DNA of 64,000 nucleotides from JALZOC01 sp031361295 (GTDB lineage Bacteria > Acidobacteriota > Vicinamibacteria > Vicinamibacterales > 2-12-FULL-66-21), in NCBI GenBank assembly GCA_031361295.1, contig JANMCN010000156.1, positions 1 through 64,000 of the forward strand. Direction: 5' to 3'. A program made the position numbers and the translations under genes. The notes under the pieces were generated by a model. That model was not told the DNA's origin and ran no database searches. It saw nothing but the letters and a program-made list of their open reading frames with translations. Below, in pieces: positions 8,365-17,284 of the stretch. Position 1 is the first letter of the stretch; the number at the start of each line of letters is the position of its first letter.

Positions 8365-11178
8365 ATGCCGACCAGGCTGAACCCCCACACGCGTATTCCG
8401 CCGATGGCGCCACCGCGATACCGGAACCGTCGGACGCTGGCGGCGCTGGCCGTGGCGGTGCTGTGCACGGCGCCTCTCTCCCCCGCGCAGATTCCGAAGC
8501 CGACCGACGCGCCCCAGGCCCTGACGCCTGAGCAGAGCGCGGCGGCGTTCACGCTCCCGAAGGGCTTTCGCATGGAGGTCATCGCCAGCGAACCCCTGAT
8601 CTCGTCGCCGTCGGCGGTGGCCTGGGACGAGCGCGGGCGCATGTTCGTGAGCGAACTGCACGGCTACAACCTCGCCGGCCAGCTCGACATCGACGAACTC
8701 AACAAGACCGGCACGCTCGACACCCAGGTGCGTCGCGTGCAGGCGGACGAGAAGTTCAAGAAGGCGGCGGAGCGCGGCACCTTTGGCGTGGTGAAGATGC
8801 TGAGCGACACCGATGGCGACGGGCGCATGGATGCCGCCACCGTGTGGGCCTCAGACCTGCCGCCAGCCTATGGACTCGTGCCGGCACGCGGCGGCGTCAT
8901 CGTCGCGTGTGCGCCGCACATCATCTACCTCGCCGACCGCGACGGCGATGGGAAGGCCGAGGTGCGTGAGACGCTCTTCACCGGATTCCCTACTGGCGAA
9001 CTCGAGCGCGGCATCAACGCACCGCAATGGGGCGCGGACGGCTGGATCTACTTCGGCCGCGGCTGGGGCGGTGGAAGAATCACCGGACCACATCTGCCCG
9101 CGCCGGTGGACCTGCCGGGGTCCGACTTCCGCATTCGCGCCGACGGCAGCGCCATCGAGGCGGTGACGGGCTCCACGCACACGTTCGGGTTTGCCATGAC
9201 GGACGCCGGCGACCGCTTCACGGTGAACACGACGATCCCAGGCATCTACATCGCGCCGCTTCCGTGGCGCTATCTCGCGCGAAATCCTGACGCCGCCACG
9301 CCGACGCTGGAAGCCGCCACCGGCGATCGGCACGCCTACTCGATTGCCAGGCCGCACCCGTGGCGGCAGAAACGGGCGGATGACCCGGCCTATTTCGCCT
9401 ACTACCGGTCGCGGTACGGCCCGGCCGAGAGCGAGGCCGATGGCTGGTTCACGGCTGCCTGTGGCCCGCTCGTCTATCAGGATCACGTGCTCCCCGGACT
9501 GACCGGCCAGTATTTCGTCGCCGAACCGTCCGGTAATCTCATTCATCGGGCGCTCATCAGGCCAGAGGGTTCTGCGCTGACGCTTGTCCGCGCACCTGGC
9601 GAGGAGAGGTCCGAGTTTGCCGCCAGCCGCGACTCGTGGAGCCATCCGATGCACCTCACGCACGGCCCCGACGGCTCGATCTGGGTCGTCGACTACTACC
9701 GCGAGATCATCGAGGACTACTCGGCCATCCCCCGCCATCTGCAGCAGCAGTACGGCCTCTACGCCGGCCACGATCGGGGCCGTGTCTATCGCCTCACTCA
9801 CGAAGATGCCCCGCGGCCGCCGTCGGCCGACATGAGCCGGCTCGACGCGAAGGCGCTTGCGCACGAATGTGCCAGCCCGCTGCTCTGGCGGCGGCAGACC
9901 GCGCAGCGGCTCATCGTCGAACGCGGAGACACATCCGGCACTCCGGTGCTTCGTGAGGTGCTGGCGGCTCCCCACGCCGCAGCGTCAACCGTCATCACCG
10001 CGCTGCGCACGCTCGATCAGCTCGGCGCACTCACGCCGTCAGACGTTCTGCCATTCATCCGACACGCCAATGCTGCGGTGCGCATCCATGCCCTGCAGCT
10101 CGGCGACCGGTGGTTCGCCAAGCCGGAAGGCCGCGCACTCCTGGACGCGACGTTGGAGGCTGCCACGGTCGAGCCCGATCCCAGGGTCCAGATACAGCTC
10201 GCGTTGAGCCTCGGCGAAGCCCGCGAACCGCGCGCCTTCACGATGTTGGCGCGCTTCGCCCGCGCGAACCTCTCCGTCCGTTGGATGGATGCGGCCCTCC
10301 TGTCGTCGCTTCACGGGCAGGACGTGGACATGCTGGCCGCGCTCGTCTTCGATCCAGGCGGCGCCGCACCGCTGCTTGCGCCGCTGGCCCAGTCCATCGC
10401 CGCGCGGCGCGACGAGCCCGAGCTTGCCCGCGTGCTCGTCCTGGTCGCCTCGGCACAACCCGGAGCCCAGGCCGCTGTTCTTGCGGGACTCGTGCAGGGG
10501 CGGAAGAACGCCGCGCGGATGCCGCTCGGCGACACATCCGCGCGCGCCGCGCTCGCGGCCCTGGCTGCAAATCCCAATGCGAACGTTGGTGAGGCCGCGC
10601 GCGCGCTGGAAGCCACATTCGCCCCCGCCGTCGCCGACACCGTCGCCGACAGGGGCGCCGCCGGGTCCGCCGGCCCGCTGCCGCCTGCCGACACGATCAG
10701 CGACGCGACCTTCCGCATGTTCGTCGCGGCCCTCTCGGGCAGGCGCGACCTCGAGCGCGGCCATCAACTGTTCGGTCAGATGTGCGCGAACTGTCACCGC
10801 ATCGGCACCGAGGGCCACGACGTCGGCCCGGATCTGCTCGGTCAACTCGGCATGGCGGAGGAGTCGCTCCTGAGAGACATCCTGACGCCGAGCGAGCGCA
10901 TCCGGCCCGGCTACGAGACCACGCTCGTCCAGATGGCCGACGGCGGCGCCGCCACGGGCATCCTGAAAGACGACGGCGCGACGAGCCTGACCTTGATGGC
11001 ACCCGGCGGCGTCGAGCAGGTGTTGCTGCGGAAGGACGTGGCATCCGTGCGCCGCCTCCCGACGTCGCTGATGCCGTCGTTTGCCGGCGCACTGTCGCCA
11101 GCCGACGTCGCCAACGTGCTCGGATGGCTGCGCAGCAACCTTGGAGATCCGCCACGCAGTTTCCGCCCCGTGCGGTAG
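8365..11178 (+). CDS. PVC-type secreted heme-binding dehydrogenase-like protein
   Basis: A 937-residue exported protein. Signal peptide residues 1-42 are followed by a beta-propeller dehydrogenase-like domain (about 60-470, opening LPKGFRMEVIASEPLISSP). A helical HEAT-like region (about 500-760) and a C-terminal cytochrome c domain with CANCH at residues 807-811 follow. After CANCH comes the GPDLLGQLG and ILTPSERIRPGYETT segment of the putative heme-binding family often found in Planctomycetes, Verrucomicrobia and Acidobacteria. The natural substrate is unknown; sugar or alcohol oxidation is usually proposed. ATG 8365 precedes a proper signal peptide; the open frame extends upstream to 8230 through non-signal sequence. 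It stands alone. Confidence 0.88.
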   Translation: MPTRLNPHTRIPPMAPPRYRNRRTLAALAVAVLCTAPLSPAQIPKPTDAPQALTPEQSAAAFTLPKGFRMEVIASEPLISSPSAVAWDERGRMFVSELHGYNLAGQLDIDELNKTGTLDTQVRRVQADEKFKKAAERGTFGVVKMLSDTDGDGRMDAATVWASDLPPAYGLVPARGGVIVACAPHIIYLADRDGDGKAEVRETLFTGFPTGELERGINAPQWGADGWIYFGRGWGGGRITGPHLPAPVDLPGSDFRIRADGSAIEAVTGSTHTFGFAMTDAGDRFTVNTTIPGIYIAPLPWRYLARNPDAATPTLEAATGDRHAYSIARPHPWRQKRADDPAYFAYYRSRYGPAESEADGWFTAACGPLVYQDHVLPGLTGQYFVAEPSGNLIHRALIRPEGSALTLVRAPGEERSEFAASRDSWSHPMHLTHGPDGSIWVVDYYREIIEDYSAIPRHLQQQYGLYAGHDRGRVYRLTHEDAPRPPSADMSRLDAKALAHECASPLLWRRQTAQRLIVERGDTSGTPVLREVLAAPHAAASTVITALRTLDQLGALTPSDVLPFIRHANAAVRIHALQLGDRWFAKPEGRALLDATLEAATVEPDPRVQIQLALSLGEAREPRAFTMLARFARANLSVRWMDAALLSSLHGQDVDMLAALVFDPGGAAPLLAPLAQSIAARRDEPELARVLVLVASAQPGAQAAVLAGLVQGRKNAARMPLGDTSARAALAALAANPNANVGEAARALEATFAPAVADTVADRGAAGSAGPLPPADTISDATFRMFVAALSGRRDLERGHQLFGQMCANCHRIGTEGHDVGPDLLGQLGMAEESLLRDILTPSERIRPGYETTLVQMADGGAATGILKDDGATSLTLMAPGGVEQVLLRKDVASVRRLPTSLMPSFAGALSPADVANVLGWLRSNLGDPPRSFRPVR

Positions 11179-11391
11179 CTCCCGCTCGGTCCGAAGGGGA
11201 ACCTCCAAGCGCGCAACCTATTCGATGTGATCGCCGACCTTAGCGGACCGAAGGCCTTCACTTCGAACTCTCGCTCGAGGGGCGCGAGGGTGCGCGATGA
11301 GAAAGCAGGCGACCGCGGTACCTGCCGACCGCGGCTGAATCAGCTCGTTCACCAGTCACCAGCGTGTCAGGCACGGGTCGAGGAAAAACTT

Positions 11392-12066
11392 GTGGCGATC
11401 AATGTGGCACAGGATCTGACGACGGTCGCCGAACGCCTGCCGCAGACCCCTGAACGGACCGCTTTGATTCAGCAGGCGTTCCGCCTGGAATGGCTGACGG
11501 TCGCCTGGATGGCAATCGAGGCGCTGGTCGCAATCGGGTCAGGCGCGATCGCGGGTAGTCTGATGCTGACGGCGTTCGGGCTCGACAGCGTGATCGAATT
11601 GTTCTCGGCGGGCGTCCTCATCTGGCGCCTGAGGGACGAACTCCGGCATGGTGAGGAGTTCTCCCGGCGCGCCGAGCGCATCGCGAGCCGGACCGGCGGC
11701 GCTCTGCTCTTCGTGCTCGCCGTCTACATCGTCGTCGGCGCCACCTGGAGCCTCTGGGCACACCATGGCGGGGAGTTCTCCGTCCCCGGCCTCGTCGTCG
11801 CCATCGTAGCCATGCCGATCATGTACGTGCTCGCGCGCCGAAAGCTGGACGTGGCCCGCCAGCTCGGCAGCCGAGCGATGCGTGCCGATGCGATTGAAAG
11901 CATCACGTGCGGCTGGCTCTCTCTCGTCGTCGTCGTGGGCCTTGTCGCGCACCTGCTGCTCGGGGCATGGTGGATCGACGCGGTGACCTCGCTCGGTATT
12001 GTCTGGTTCGTCCTCAAAGAAGCGCGTGAAGCGTGGCTCGGTGAGAATTGCTGCAGCCATGCGTGA
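11392..12066 (+). CDS. CDF-like cation transporter
   Basis: A 224-residue protein with about six membrane segments. The candidate metal-site motifs of a cation diffusion facilitator are modified: FGLDSVIELFSAGV in helix 2 and RADAIESITCGWLS in helix 5, then a final DAVTSLGI segment. It lacks the cytoplasmic C-terminal domain of classical CDF proteins and ends in CCSHA, a possible metal-binding tail. GTG 11392 is chosen because GAGG lies 8 nt upstream; the open frame extends to 11227 through sequence unlike any transporter. The 213 bp before it hold nothing recognisable. Metal specificity is unknown. Confidence 0.75.
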   Translation: MAINVAQDLTTVAERLPQTPERTALIQQAFRLEWLTVAWMAIEALVAIGSGAIAGSLMLTAFGLDSVIELFSAGVLIWRLRDELRHGEEFSRRAERIASRTGGALLFVLAVYIVVGATWSLWAHHGGEFSVPGLVVAIVAMPIMYVLARRKLDVARQLGSRAMRADAIESITCGWLSLVVVVGLVAHLLLGAWWIDAVTSLGIVWFVLKEAREAWLGENCCSHA

Positions 12067-12219
12067 GAAATCACGGCCGGCGCCATGAGCCTCCGCTTTG
12101 CGACAATTGCCGCCAGCCACCGCTGACCACGAATCCGACGGTTACACGCACAGCTGCGTTGGCTCCCGCGCGAAGTACGTCGGTGCTCGCGGTCCCGTTC
12201 TGGTATCGTGTCGGCACAC

Positions 12220-13071
12220 ATGCCCAACATCCTCGTGACCGGCTGCAGTTCTGGAATCGGCTTCGCGACGGCGCTCGAACTCGCCCGGGCCGGGCACGTG
12301 GTCTTTGCCACGATGCGCGATCCCGCCCGGGCGCCGCGCCTGGCGGGGATCGCTGCGCGTGAACACTTGCCGATCCGGGTCCTGATCCTGGACGTGAACT
12401 CTGACGAATCCGTGCACGACTGCTTCGCATCGATCGCGGAGCCCATCGACGGGCTCGTCAACAACGCCGGGATCGAAGTGCACGGGTCCGTGGAGGAAAT
12501 GCCGATCGCGTCGGTGATTGGCGTCATGAACACCAACTACTTCGGCGCCGTGCGCTGCATCCAGGCGGTGCTGCCGCAGATGCGCACGCGACGGTCGGGC
12601 TGCATCGTCAACATCTCCTCCGTGGCCGGGCGGCTGTCCATGGCTCCGCTGGGCGCGTACGCCGCGTCGAAGTTTGCACTGGAGGCGATCAGCGAGGCGC
12701 TCGCCGCCGAAGTGAAGCCCTTCAATGTCCGGGTGGCGCTCGTCGAACCCGGGATTCAGGACACCCGTATGGCGCGGGACATCGCCGAGGGTCCGAAATC
12801 GATCTACCCGCAGGCGGCGCGAGTGGCCGGCCTCTTCAGCGCCGCGCTCGCCAACCCGATACCTCCCGAGACCACCGCGGGCATCGTCCGGCAGATCATC
12901 GAGAGCGGCACCTGGCAATTGCGCCATCTGAGTGGGCCCGATGCGGCGCCCTTCGTCGCCTGGAGGGCATCGCTCACCGACGACGAGTGGGTGGAATGGA
13001 ACTCGAAGGAGGACGATGCCTGGTACGAGGCGGTGAAGCGGGATTTCGGACTGGACGCGCGCAGGACCTGA
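12220..13071 (+). CDS. Short-chain dehydrogenase/reductase
   Basis: A 283-residue classical SDR. The nucleotide-binding motif is TGCSSGIG (residues 7-14), NNAG lies at 81-84, the catalytic serine is in NISSVAG (about 133), and the Y-x3-K pair is Y147 and K151 in YAASK. The C-terminal extension after residue 220 ends in an acidic WVEWNSKEDDAWYEAV segment. Substrate is not predictable. ATG 12220 is preferred, since the glycine motif then starts at the usual position. An in-frame GTG at 12208 directly follows a TATCGT -10-like box and is the alternative. Confidence 0.9.
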   Translation: MPNILVTGCSSGIGFATALELARAGHVVFATMRDPARAPRLAGIAAREHLPIRVLILDVNSDESVHDCFASIAEPIDGLVNNAGIEVHGSVEEMPIASVIGVMNTNYFGAVRCIQAVLPQMRTRRSGCIVNISSVAGRLSMAPLGAYAASKFALEAISEALAAEVKPFNVRVALVEPGIQDTRMARDIAEGPKSIYPQAARVAGLFSAALANPIPPETTAGIVRQIIESGTWQLRHLSGPDAAPFVAWRASLTDDEWVEWNSKEDDAWYEAVKRDFGLDARRT

Positions 13072-13092
13072 ATCGCGAGACGCGCACTCGCG

Positions 13093-13584
13093 TCAGCCCA
13101 CCGCTTTCTTCACGAGCGCGCCGATCCGTGCCTCTTCGTCGGAGTTCAACGCCTTCAGCGCGAAAGAGGTCGGCCACATGGCGCCGTGATCGAGGTTCGC
13201 CTTGTCGCTGAAGCCGAGCGTCGAGTACCTGGTTTTGAACTTCTGCGCGCCCTGGAAGAAGCAGACGACATTGCCGTCCCTGGCATAGGCGGGCATCCCG
13301 TACCAGGTTTTCGGCGAGAGGGCCGGCGCGCTGGCCCTGATGATGGCATGGAGCCGTTCGGCCATGGCGCGATCCGGTTCCGGCATGCCGGCGATCTTCG
13401 CGAGGACATCGTTTTCCCCGTCCGCCGTGTTCGCACCCGGACCTCGGCGCCCGGCGGCCTTCAGCTCCTGGACGCGCTCCTTCATCGCGGCGCGTTCCTG
13501 GTCCGTGAATCCCCTGGACGCCTTGCCAGTTGCTTTCTTGCCGGGCGGCACCGCGCCCTTCTTTGCAGATTTCTTCTCAGCCAT
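13093..13584 (-). CDS. DUF1801 (YdhG-like) protein
   Basis: A 163-residue protein with a lysine- and alanine-rich N-terminal tail (residues 1-25). An FTDQERAAMKERVQELK helix and a C-terminal DUF1801 domain follow, with the typical KTWYGMPAYARDGNVVCFF strand and FSDKANLDHGAMWP. Bacillus YdhG-like members have been called iron chaperones; no function is proven for this type. ATG 13584 has a GGAGGGG ribosome site 8 nt upstream. It converges with the SDR gene, 21 bp away. Confidence 0.85.
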   Translation of the reverse strand: MAEKKSAKKGAVPPGKKATGKASRGFTDQERAAMKERVQELKAAGRRGPGANTADGENDVLAKIAGMPEPDRAMAERLHAIIRASAPALSPKTWYGMPAYARDGNVVCFFQGAQKFKTRYSTLGFSDKANLDHGAMWPTSFALKALNSDEEARIGALVKKAVG

Positions 13585-13909
13585 CGCGAAGCCCCTCCGT
13601 ACGCCAACGCTCCCGGCGCTTGACGTCCGGACATGATAACGGACGAATGGTGCAGTCCACCGCGCGTTGACAGCTCCGACGCCAGGCGAAACGCCCTGGC
13701 GTTGCGTCGTGCCTTCCTGCTCGACCAATTGCGGTGCCACGGTAGTCACCCCGGCAGCGCGGCGGCGCCAGGAGCAGCCGCATCGCCGACCGGGGCTCGG
13801 GCTGGACGGCCGGACAGGATCGCGACTTCTCCTGCAAGGCGAAGGCAGCGACGATCGCGCACGGTCGTCGGCCATGGACCGACGACCGCTGTCCGCAATG
13901 AGGTGCGCG
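13585..13909. other. Intergenic interval with one perfect hairpin
   Basis: A 325-bp interval with no convincing gene on either strand. It holds a perfect 8-bp stem, ACGCCAGG (13679-13686) and CCTGGCGT (13695-13702), with loop CGAAACGC. No T-run follows, so it is not an ordinary terminator. A smaller GTCCG/CGGAC repeat lies near 13625-13650. Confidence 0.4.
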
Positions 13910-14416
13910 TCAGGCGTGCCCGCCGGCATGCTGCGACGCGAACTGCTTCATGAACGCATCCATCCGCTGGTTGGATTCGCCCTCGGTCAGATCTTCCTTC
14001 CGGGTCGCGATCGTCCAGTTGTAGCCGAACGGATCGTTGACCGTACCCGTCCGATCCCCCCAGAACTGATCCGCCATCGGCCCCATCGGCGGCGGGAGCA
14101 CCTGGGCCCCGCCCGCGACGGCGCGCTGGTACATCGCATCGCAGTCGTCCACGTAGATCCACAGCCCGATCGGCGATCCGCCAATCGTCTTCGCGCTGCG
14201 GCCGCCGCCCATCGCGTCGTTGAGCATGAGGATCGAGTTGCCGATGCGGATTTCGGCGTGCATGATTTTGCCGTCGGGCCCCAGCGCGCGCGGGGCCACT
14301 TCCTCCGCGCCGAACGCCTTTTTGTACCACTCGATCGCCTCGGCCGCGTTGTCGAGGATCAGGTGCGGTGTGACCGTGTGGAACCCTGCGGGAACTGAAC
14401 TCTTTGCCTTTGCCAT
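13910..14416 (-). CDS. VOC-family (PhnB-like glyoxalase) protein
   Basis: A 168-residue VOC-superfamily protein with two betaalphabetabetabeta units. The first contains VTPHLILDNAAEAIEWYKKA (about residues 15-34). A central HAEIRIGNSILMLND strand follows, then the DPFGYNWTIATR signature near residue 135. PhnB-like members have no settled reaction. ATG 14416 is preceded by an excellent GGAGGT ribosome site 7 nt upstream. It is divergent from the PIG-L gene. Confidence 0.88.
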   Translation of the reverse strand: MAKAKSSVPAGFHTVTPHLILDNAAEAIEWYKKAFGAEEVAPRALGPDGKIMHAEIRIGNSILMLNDAMGGGRSAKTIGGSPIGLWIYVDDCDAMYQRAVAGGAQVLPPPMGPMADQFWGDRTGTVNDPFGYNWTIATRKEDLTEGESNQRMDAFMKQFASQHAGGHA

Positions 14417-14609
14417 ATTTTGACCTCCACTATCCAATCGAACGGCGGTCCCGGATTTCGACATGCCGATTCTACAGAAATGCCCGGTGCCCTGGAGCTC
14501 GCCGCGGCGTGGAGTCGGCCGCATGCATGCTAGACTGCGGTGTTTTCCGGGGCCCTTCACGGGACACGCTCCGTCTCCAGCCGCCATGCCGCTACGACCT
14601 CAACACGAC

Positions 14610-17270
14610 ATGCACATCATCACGCGACGACTGGCCTTTGTGGCCCTCCTCATGGCCGCCGGAGCCCTGCGTCCAGCCGGCGTCCAGACGCAACAGCCCG
14701 CGCAGGACGAAGGGGCGGCGGGCGCCTGGCAGAAATTGCTGAAGGTACAGACGACCGCGAGCGTCATGCACACCACCGCGCATCCCGACGACGAGCACGG
14801 GGGGGTGCTCGCGATGCTGAGCCGCGGCCAGGGCGCGCGGGTGGCGCTGCTCACGCTGACCCGCGGCGAGTCGGGAGACAACGCGGTCGGCGCCGAACTC
14901 TTCGACGCGGTGGGCCTGCTCAGGACCGACGAGCTGCTGGTGGCCGATCGGTACTACGGCGTCGATCGTCAGTACTTCACGACGGTCATCGATTATGGCT
15001 TCTCCAAGCGGCTCGACGAGACGCTCGACAAGTGGGGACGCGACAACGTCCTCCGCGACGTCGTCCGCATCATCCGGACCGACCGTCCGTTCGTCGTGAT
15101 CTCCCGGTTCCAGGGCAATGAGCGCGATGGCCACGGGAATCACCAGGCGGCGGGGCTCATGACCCGGGAGGCCTTCAAGGCGGCCGGTGATCCCAAGCAG
15201 TTCCCTGAGCAGATGGCCGAGGGTCTGCGGCCCTGGCAGCCGCTGAAGCTTTACATGGGCGGCGTGCGCGCGAACGAGGACTGGACACTGCGTGTGGACA
15301 GTGGCGTGTATGACCCGGTCCTTGGCGACTCGTACCAGGCCGTTGCCCGCAGGGGCCTCAGCTTCCAGCGTTCGCAGAACGGCGGCCAGGTGCCGGCGCA
15401 ACCCGGACCATCCGTGTCGTACTACAAGCGGCTGGACTCGCTGGTCGATGCGCCGGCGAAAGAGGGGAGCTTTTTCGACGGCATCGACGTCACCATCCCG
15501 GGGATCTACAAGGCGCTCCGCAAGTCGCCCCCGGCGGATGCGGACCAGGCGCTCCAGGCGATCGCGGGGGAGGTGACTGCGGCGGTCCAGAGCTTCACGA
15601 TGATCGATCCGTCGGCCTCCACGCCCGCGCTCGCGCGGGCGCTCGCGGCCACGCGCGACGCGCGGCGGCAGCTTGGCACCGATCCTGACGTGGCGTTTCT
15701 ACTGGCGGCCAAGGAAGAGCAGCTTCAGGCCGCGATCAGCGCGACGCTGGGTGTCGCGTTCACCGCGCTGGCGCAGCCCGCGTCCTCCCCGGCCCCGTCC
15801 GGCGAGGCCGCCGGATTTGCGCCGCCCCCGACGATGTCGCCCGTGGTGGCGGGGCAGTCTTTTGCAGTCCGGACCATCTTCACCAATCGCAGTCGTGTGG
15901 ACGTCCAGAACGTGCGCGTCACGCTCGAAGGGCAGGGCGACTGGTCGCCCCGCGCAGGGGAGCCCGGCGCGGCGCCCCGCAGCGCAGGCCGGAACGCGCC
16001 GCTGTCCACGACGTTCACCGTCACCGTGCCGAGGAACGCGGCGCTGACGCGCCCGCATTTTACCCGCACGTCCATTCAGGAGCCGCGCTACACCGTCGCC
16101 GAGCCATCGCGCATGGACCGCCCGGCCTCGGCGCCGGCGCTGACAGCGGTCGCGAGTTACGAGGTGAACGGCGTGGCGGTGGCCTTACGTCAACCTGTCA
16201 CGCGACTGGAGTCGAGCGCGCCATATGGCTATGACGCGCGCGTGCTGGCCGTGCTGCCCGCCATCGCCATCACCGTCAGCCCCGGACAGGCCGTGGTGCC
16301 GCTCGGAATGGGGGAGAAGAAGGTTCGCCTCCGGACCGAAGTGCTGAACAATGTGGACGGCAGGTCGGAGGGGAGCGTGACGCTGAACCTGCCGCCGGGC
16401 TGGCGGGTCGAGCCTCGGTCCGCATCCTTCCAGTTCGCCCATGCGGGAGAGCGTGCGTTCTATCCCTTCACCGTCACGATTCCGGCGCTCGAGAATCGCG
16501 AGTACCGCATCGAGGCGGGCGCGTCCTCACGCACAGGGACGTTCCGGGAAGGGTACGACGTCATCCAGCATCGCGACCTCGAGACGCGCTACCTCTATCG
16601 CGAGGCGGTTGCGACCGTACGCGGCATCGACGTGACGTCTCCGCCCGGCCTCAAGGTCGGCTACGTCATGGGAGTCGGCGACGAGGTGCCAGCTGGCCTG
16701 GCGCAACTCGGCGCCGACGTGACGCTGCTCGACGCGCAGGAGCTGGCGAGCGGCGACTTGAGTCGCTTCAACGCCATCATGACCGGCACGCGCGCCTACG
16801 CAGTACGCGACGATCTGAAGACTTACAACCGCCGGCTGCTGGAGTACGTCAAGAATGGCGGCAACCTGATCGTGCTCTACAACACGCAGGAGCTCGTGCC
16901 GAACGAGTACGCCCCGTTTCCGGGGGAACTGCCGCGAACCGCGGAAGAGGTCTCCGAAGAAGATTCCCCCCTCGAGATCCTCGCTCCCTCGGATCCCGTT
17001 TTCAACACGCCGAACAAGATCACCAGCGCGGACTTCGAGCACTGGGTCGAGCAGCGCGGGTCGAAATTCTGGTCCAGCTGGGACGCCGCCTACACCCCCA
17101 TGATCGCCAGCCACGATCGGGGGCAGGCGCCGCAGAAGGGGGGCTGGCTCCACGCGAAGTACGGAGCGGGCCACTACACCTATTTCGCGTATGCGTTCCA
17201 TCGTCAGTTGCCGTACGGCGTCCCCGGCGCGTACCGGCTGCTGGCCAACCTGCTGTCGCTCAATCGCTGA
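14610..17270 (+). CDS. Secreted PIG-L-family deacetylase with ThuA-like C terminus
   Basis: An 886-residue exported protein. A signal peptide (1-28) is followed by a LmbE/PIG-L zinc deacetylase domain (about 45-330) with the metal motif AHPDDEH at residues 57-63 and the second histidine segment DGHGNHQAAG. A central beta-rich domain (about 460-640) carries TFTVTVPRNAAL-type strands. The C-terminal region (about 690-886), with an RYDALVVGTRAY-like segment and LLEYVKNGGNLIVLYN, resembles a ThuA/glutamine-amidotransferase-like fold. The likely role is removal of N-acetyl groups from extracytoplasmic saccharides. ATG 14610 starts the signal peptide directly; ATG 14586 is an alternative. The next gene starts 14 bp after the stop. 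Confidence 0.87.
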   Translation: MHIITRRLAFVALLMAAGALRPAGVQTQQPAQDEGAAGAWQKLLKVQTTASVMHTTAHPDDEHGGVLAMLSRGQGARVALLTLTRGESGDNAVGAELFDAVGLLRTDELLVADRYYGVDRQYFTTVIDYGFSKRLDETLDKWGRDNVLRDVVRIIRTDRPFVVISRFQGNERDGHGNHQAAGLMTREAFKAAGDPKQFPEQMAEGLRPWQPLKLYMGGVRANEDWTLRVDSGVYDPVLGDSYQAVARRGLSFQRSQNGGQVPAQPGPSVSYYKRLDSLVDAPAKEGSFFDGIDVTIPGIYKALRKSPPADADQALQAIAGEVTAAVQSFTMIDPSASTPALARALAATRDARRQLGTDPDVAFLLAAKEEQLQAAISATLGVAFTALAQPASSPAPSGEAAGFAPPPTMSPVVAGQSFAVRTIFTNRSRVDVQNVRVTLEGQGDWSPRAGEPGAAPRSAGRNAPLSTTFTVTVPRNAALTRPHFTRTSIQEPRYTVAEPSRMDRPASAPALTAVASYEVNGVAVALRQPVTRLESSAPYGYDARVLAVLPAIAITVSPGQAVVPLGMGEKKVRLRTEVLNNVDGRSEGSVTLNLPPGWRVEPRSASFQFAHAGERAFYPFTVTIPALENREYRIEAGASSRTGTFREGYDVIQHRDLETRYLYREAVATVRGIDVTSPPGLKVGYVMGVGDEVPAGLAQLGADVTLLDAQELASGDLSRFNAIMTGTRAYAVRDDLKTYNRRLLEYVKNGGNLIVLYNTQELVPNEYAPFPGELPRTAEEVSEEDSPLEILAPSDPVFNTPNKITSADFEHWVEQRGSKFWSSWDAAYTPMIASHDRGQAPQKGGWLHAKYGAGHYTYFAYAFHRQLPYGVPGAYRLLANLLSLNR

Positions 17271-17284
17271 CATTATTCCGGCCA

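Noticed and set aside
13679..13702. Perfect 8-bp hairpin considered as a terminator
   Set aside because: No downstream T-run and no gene end close enough.
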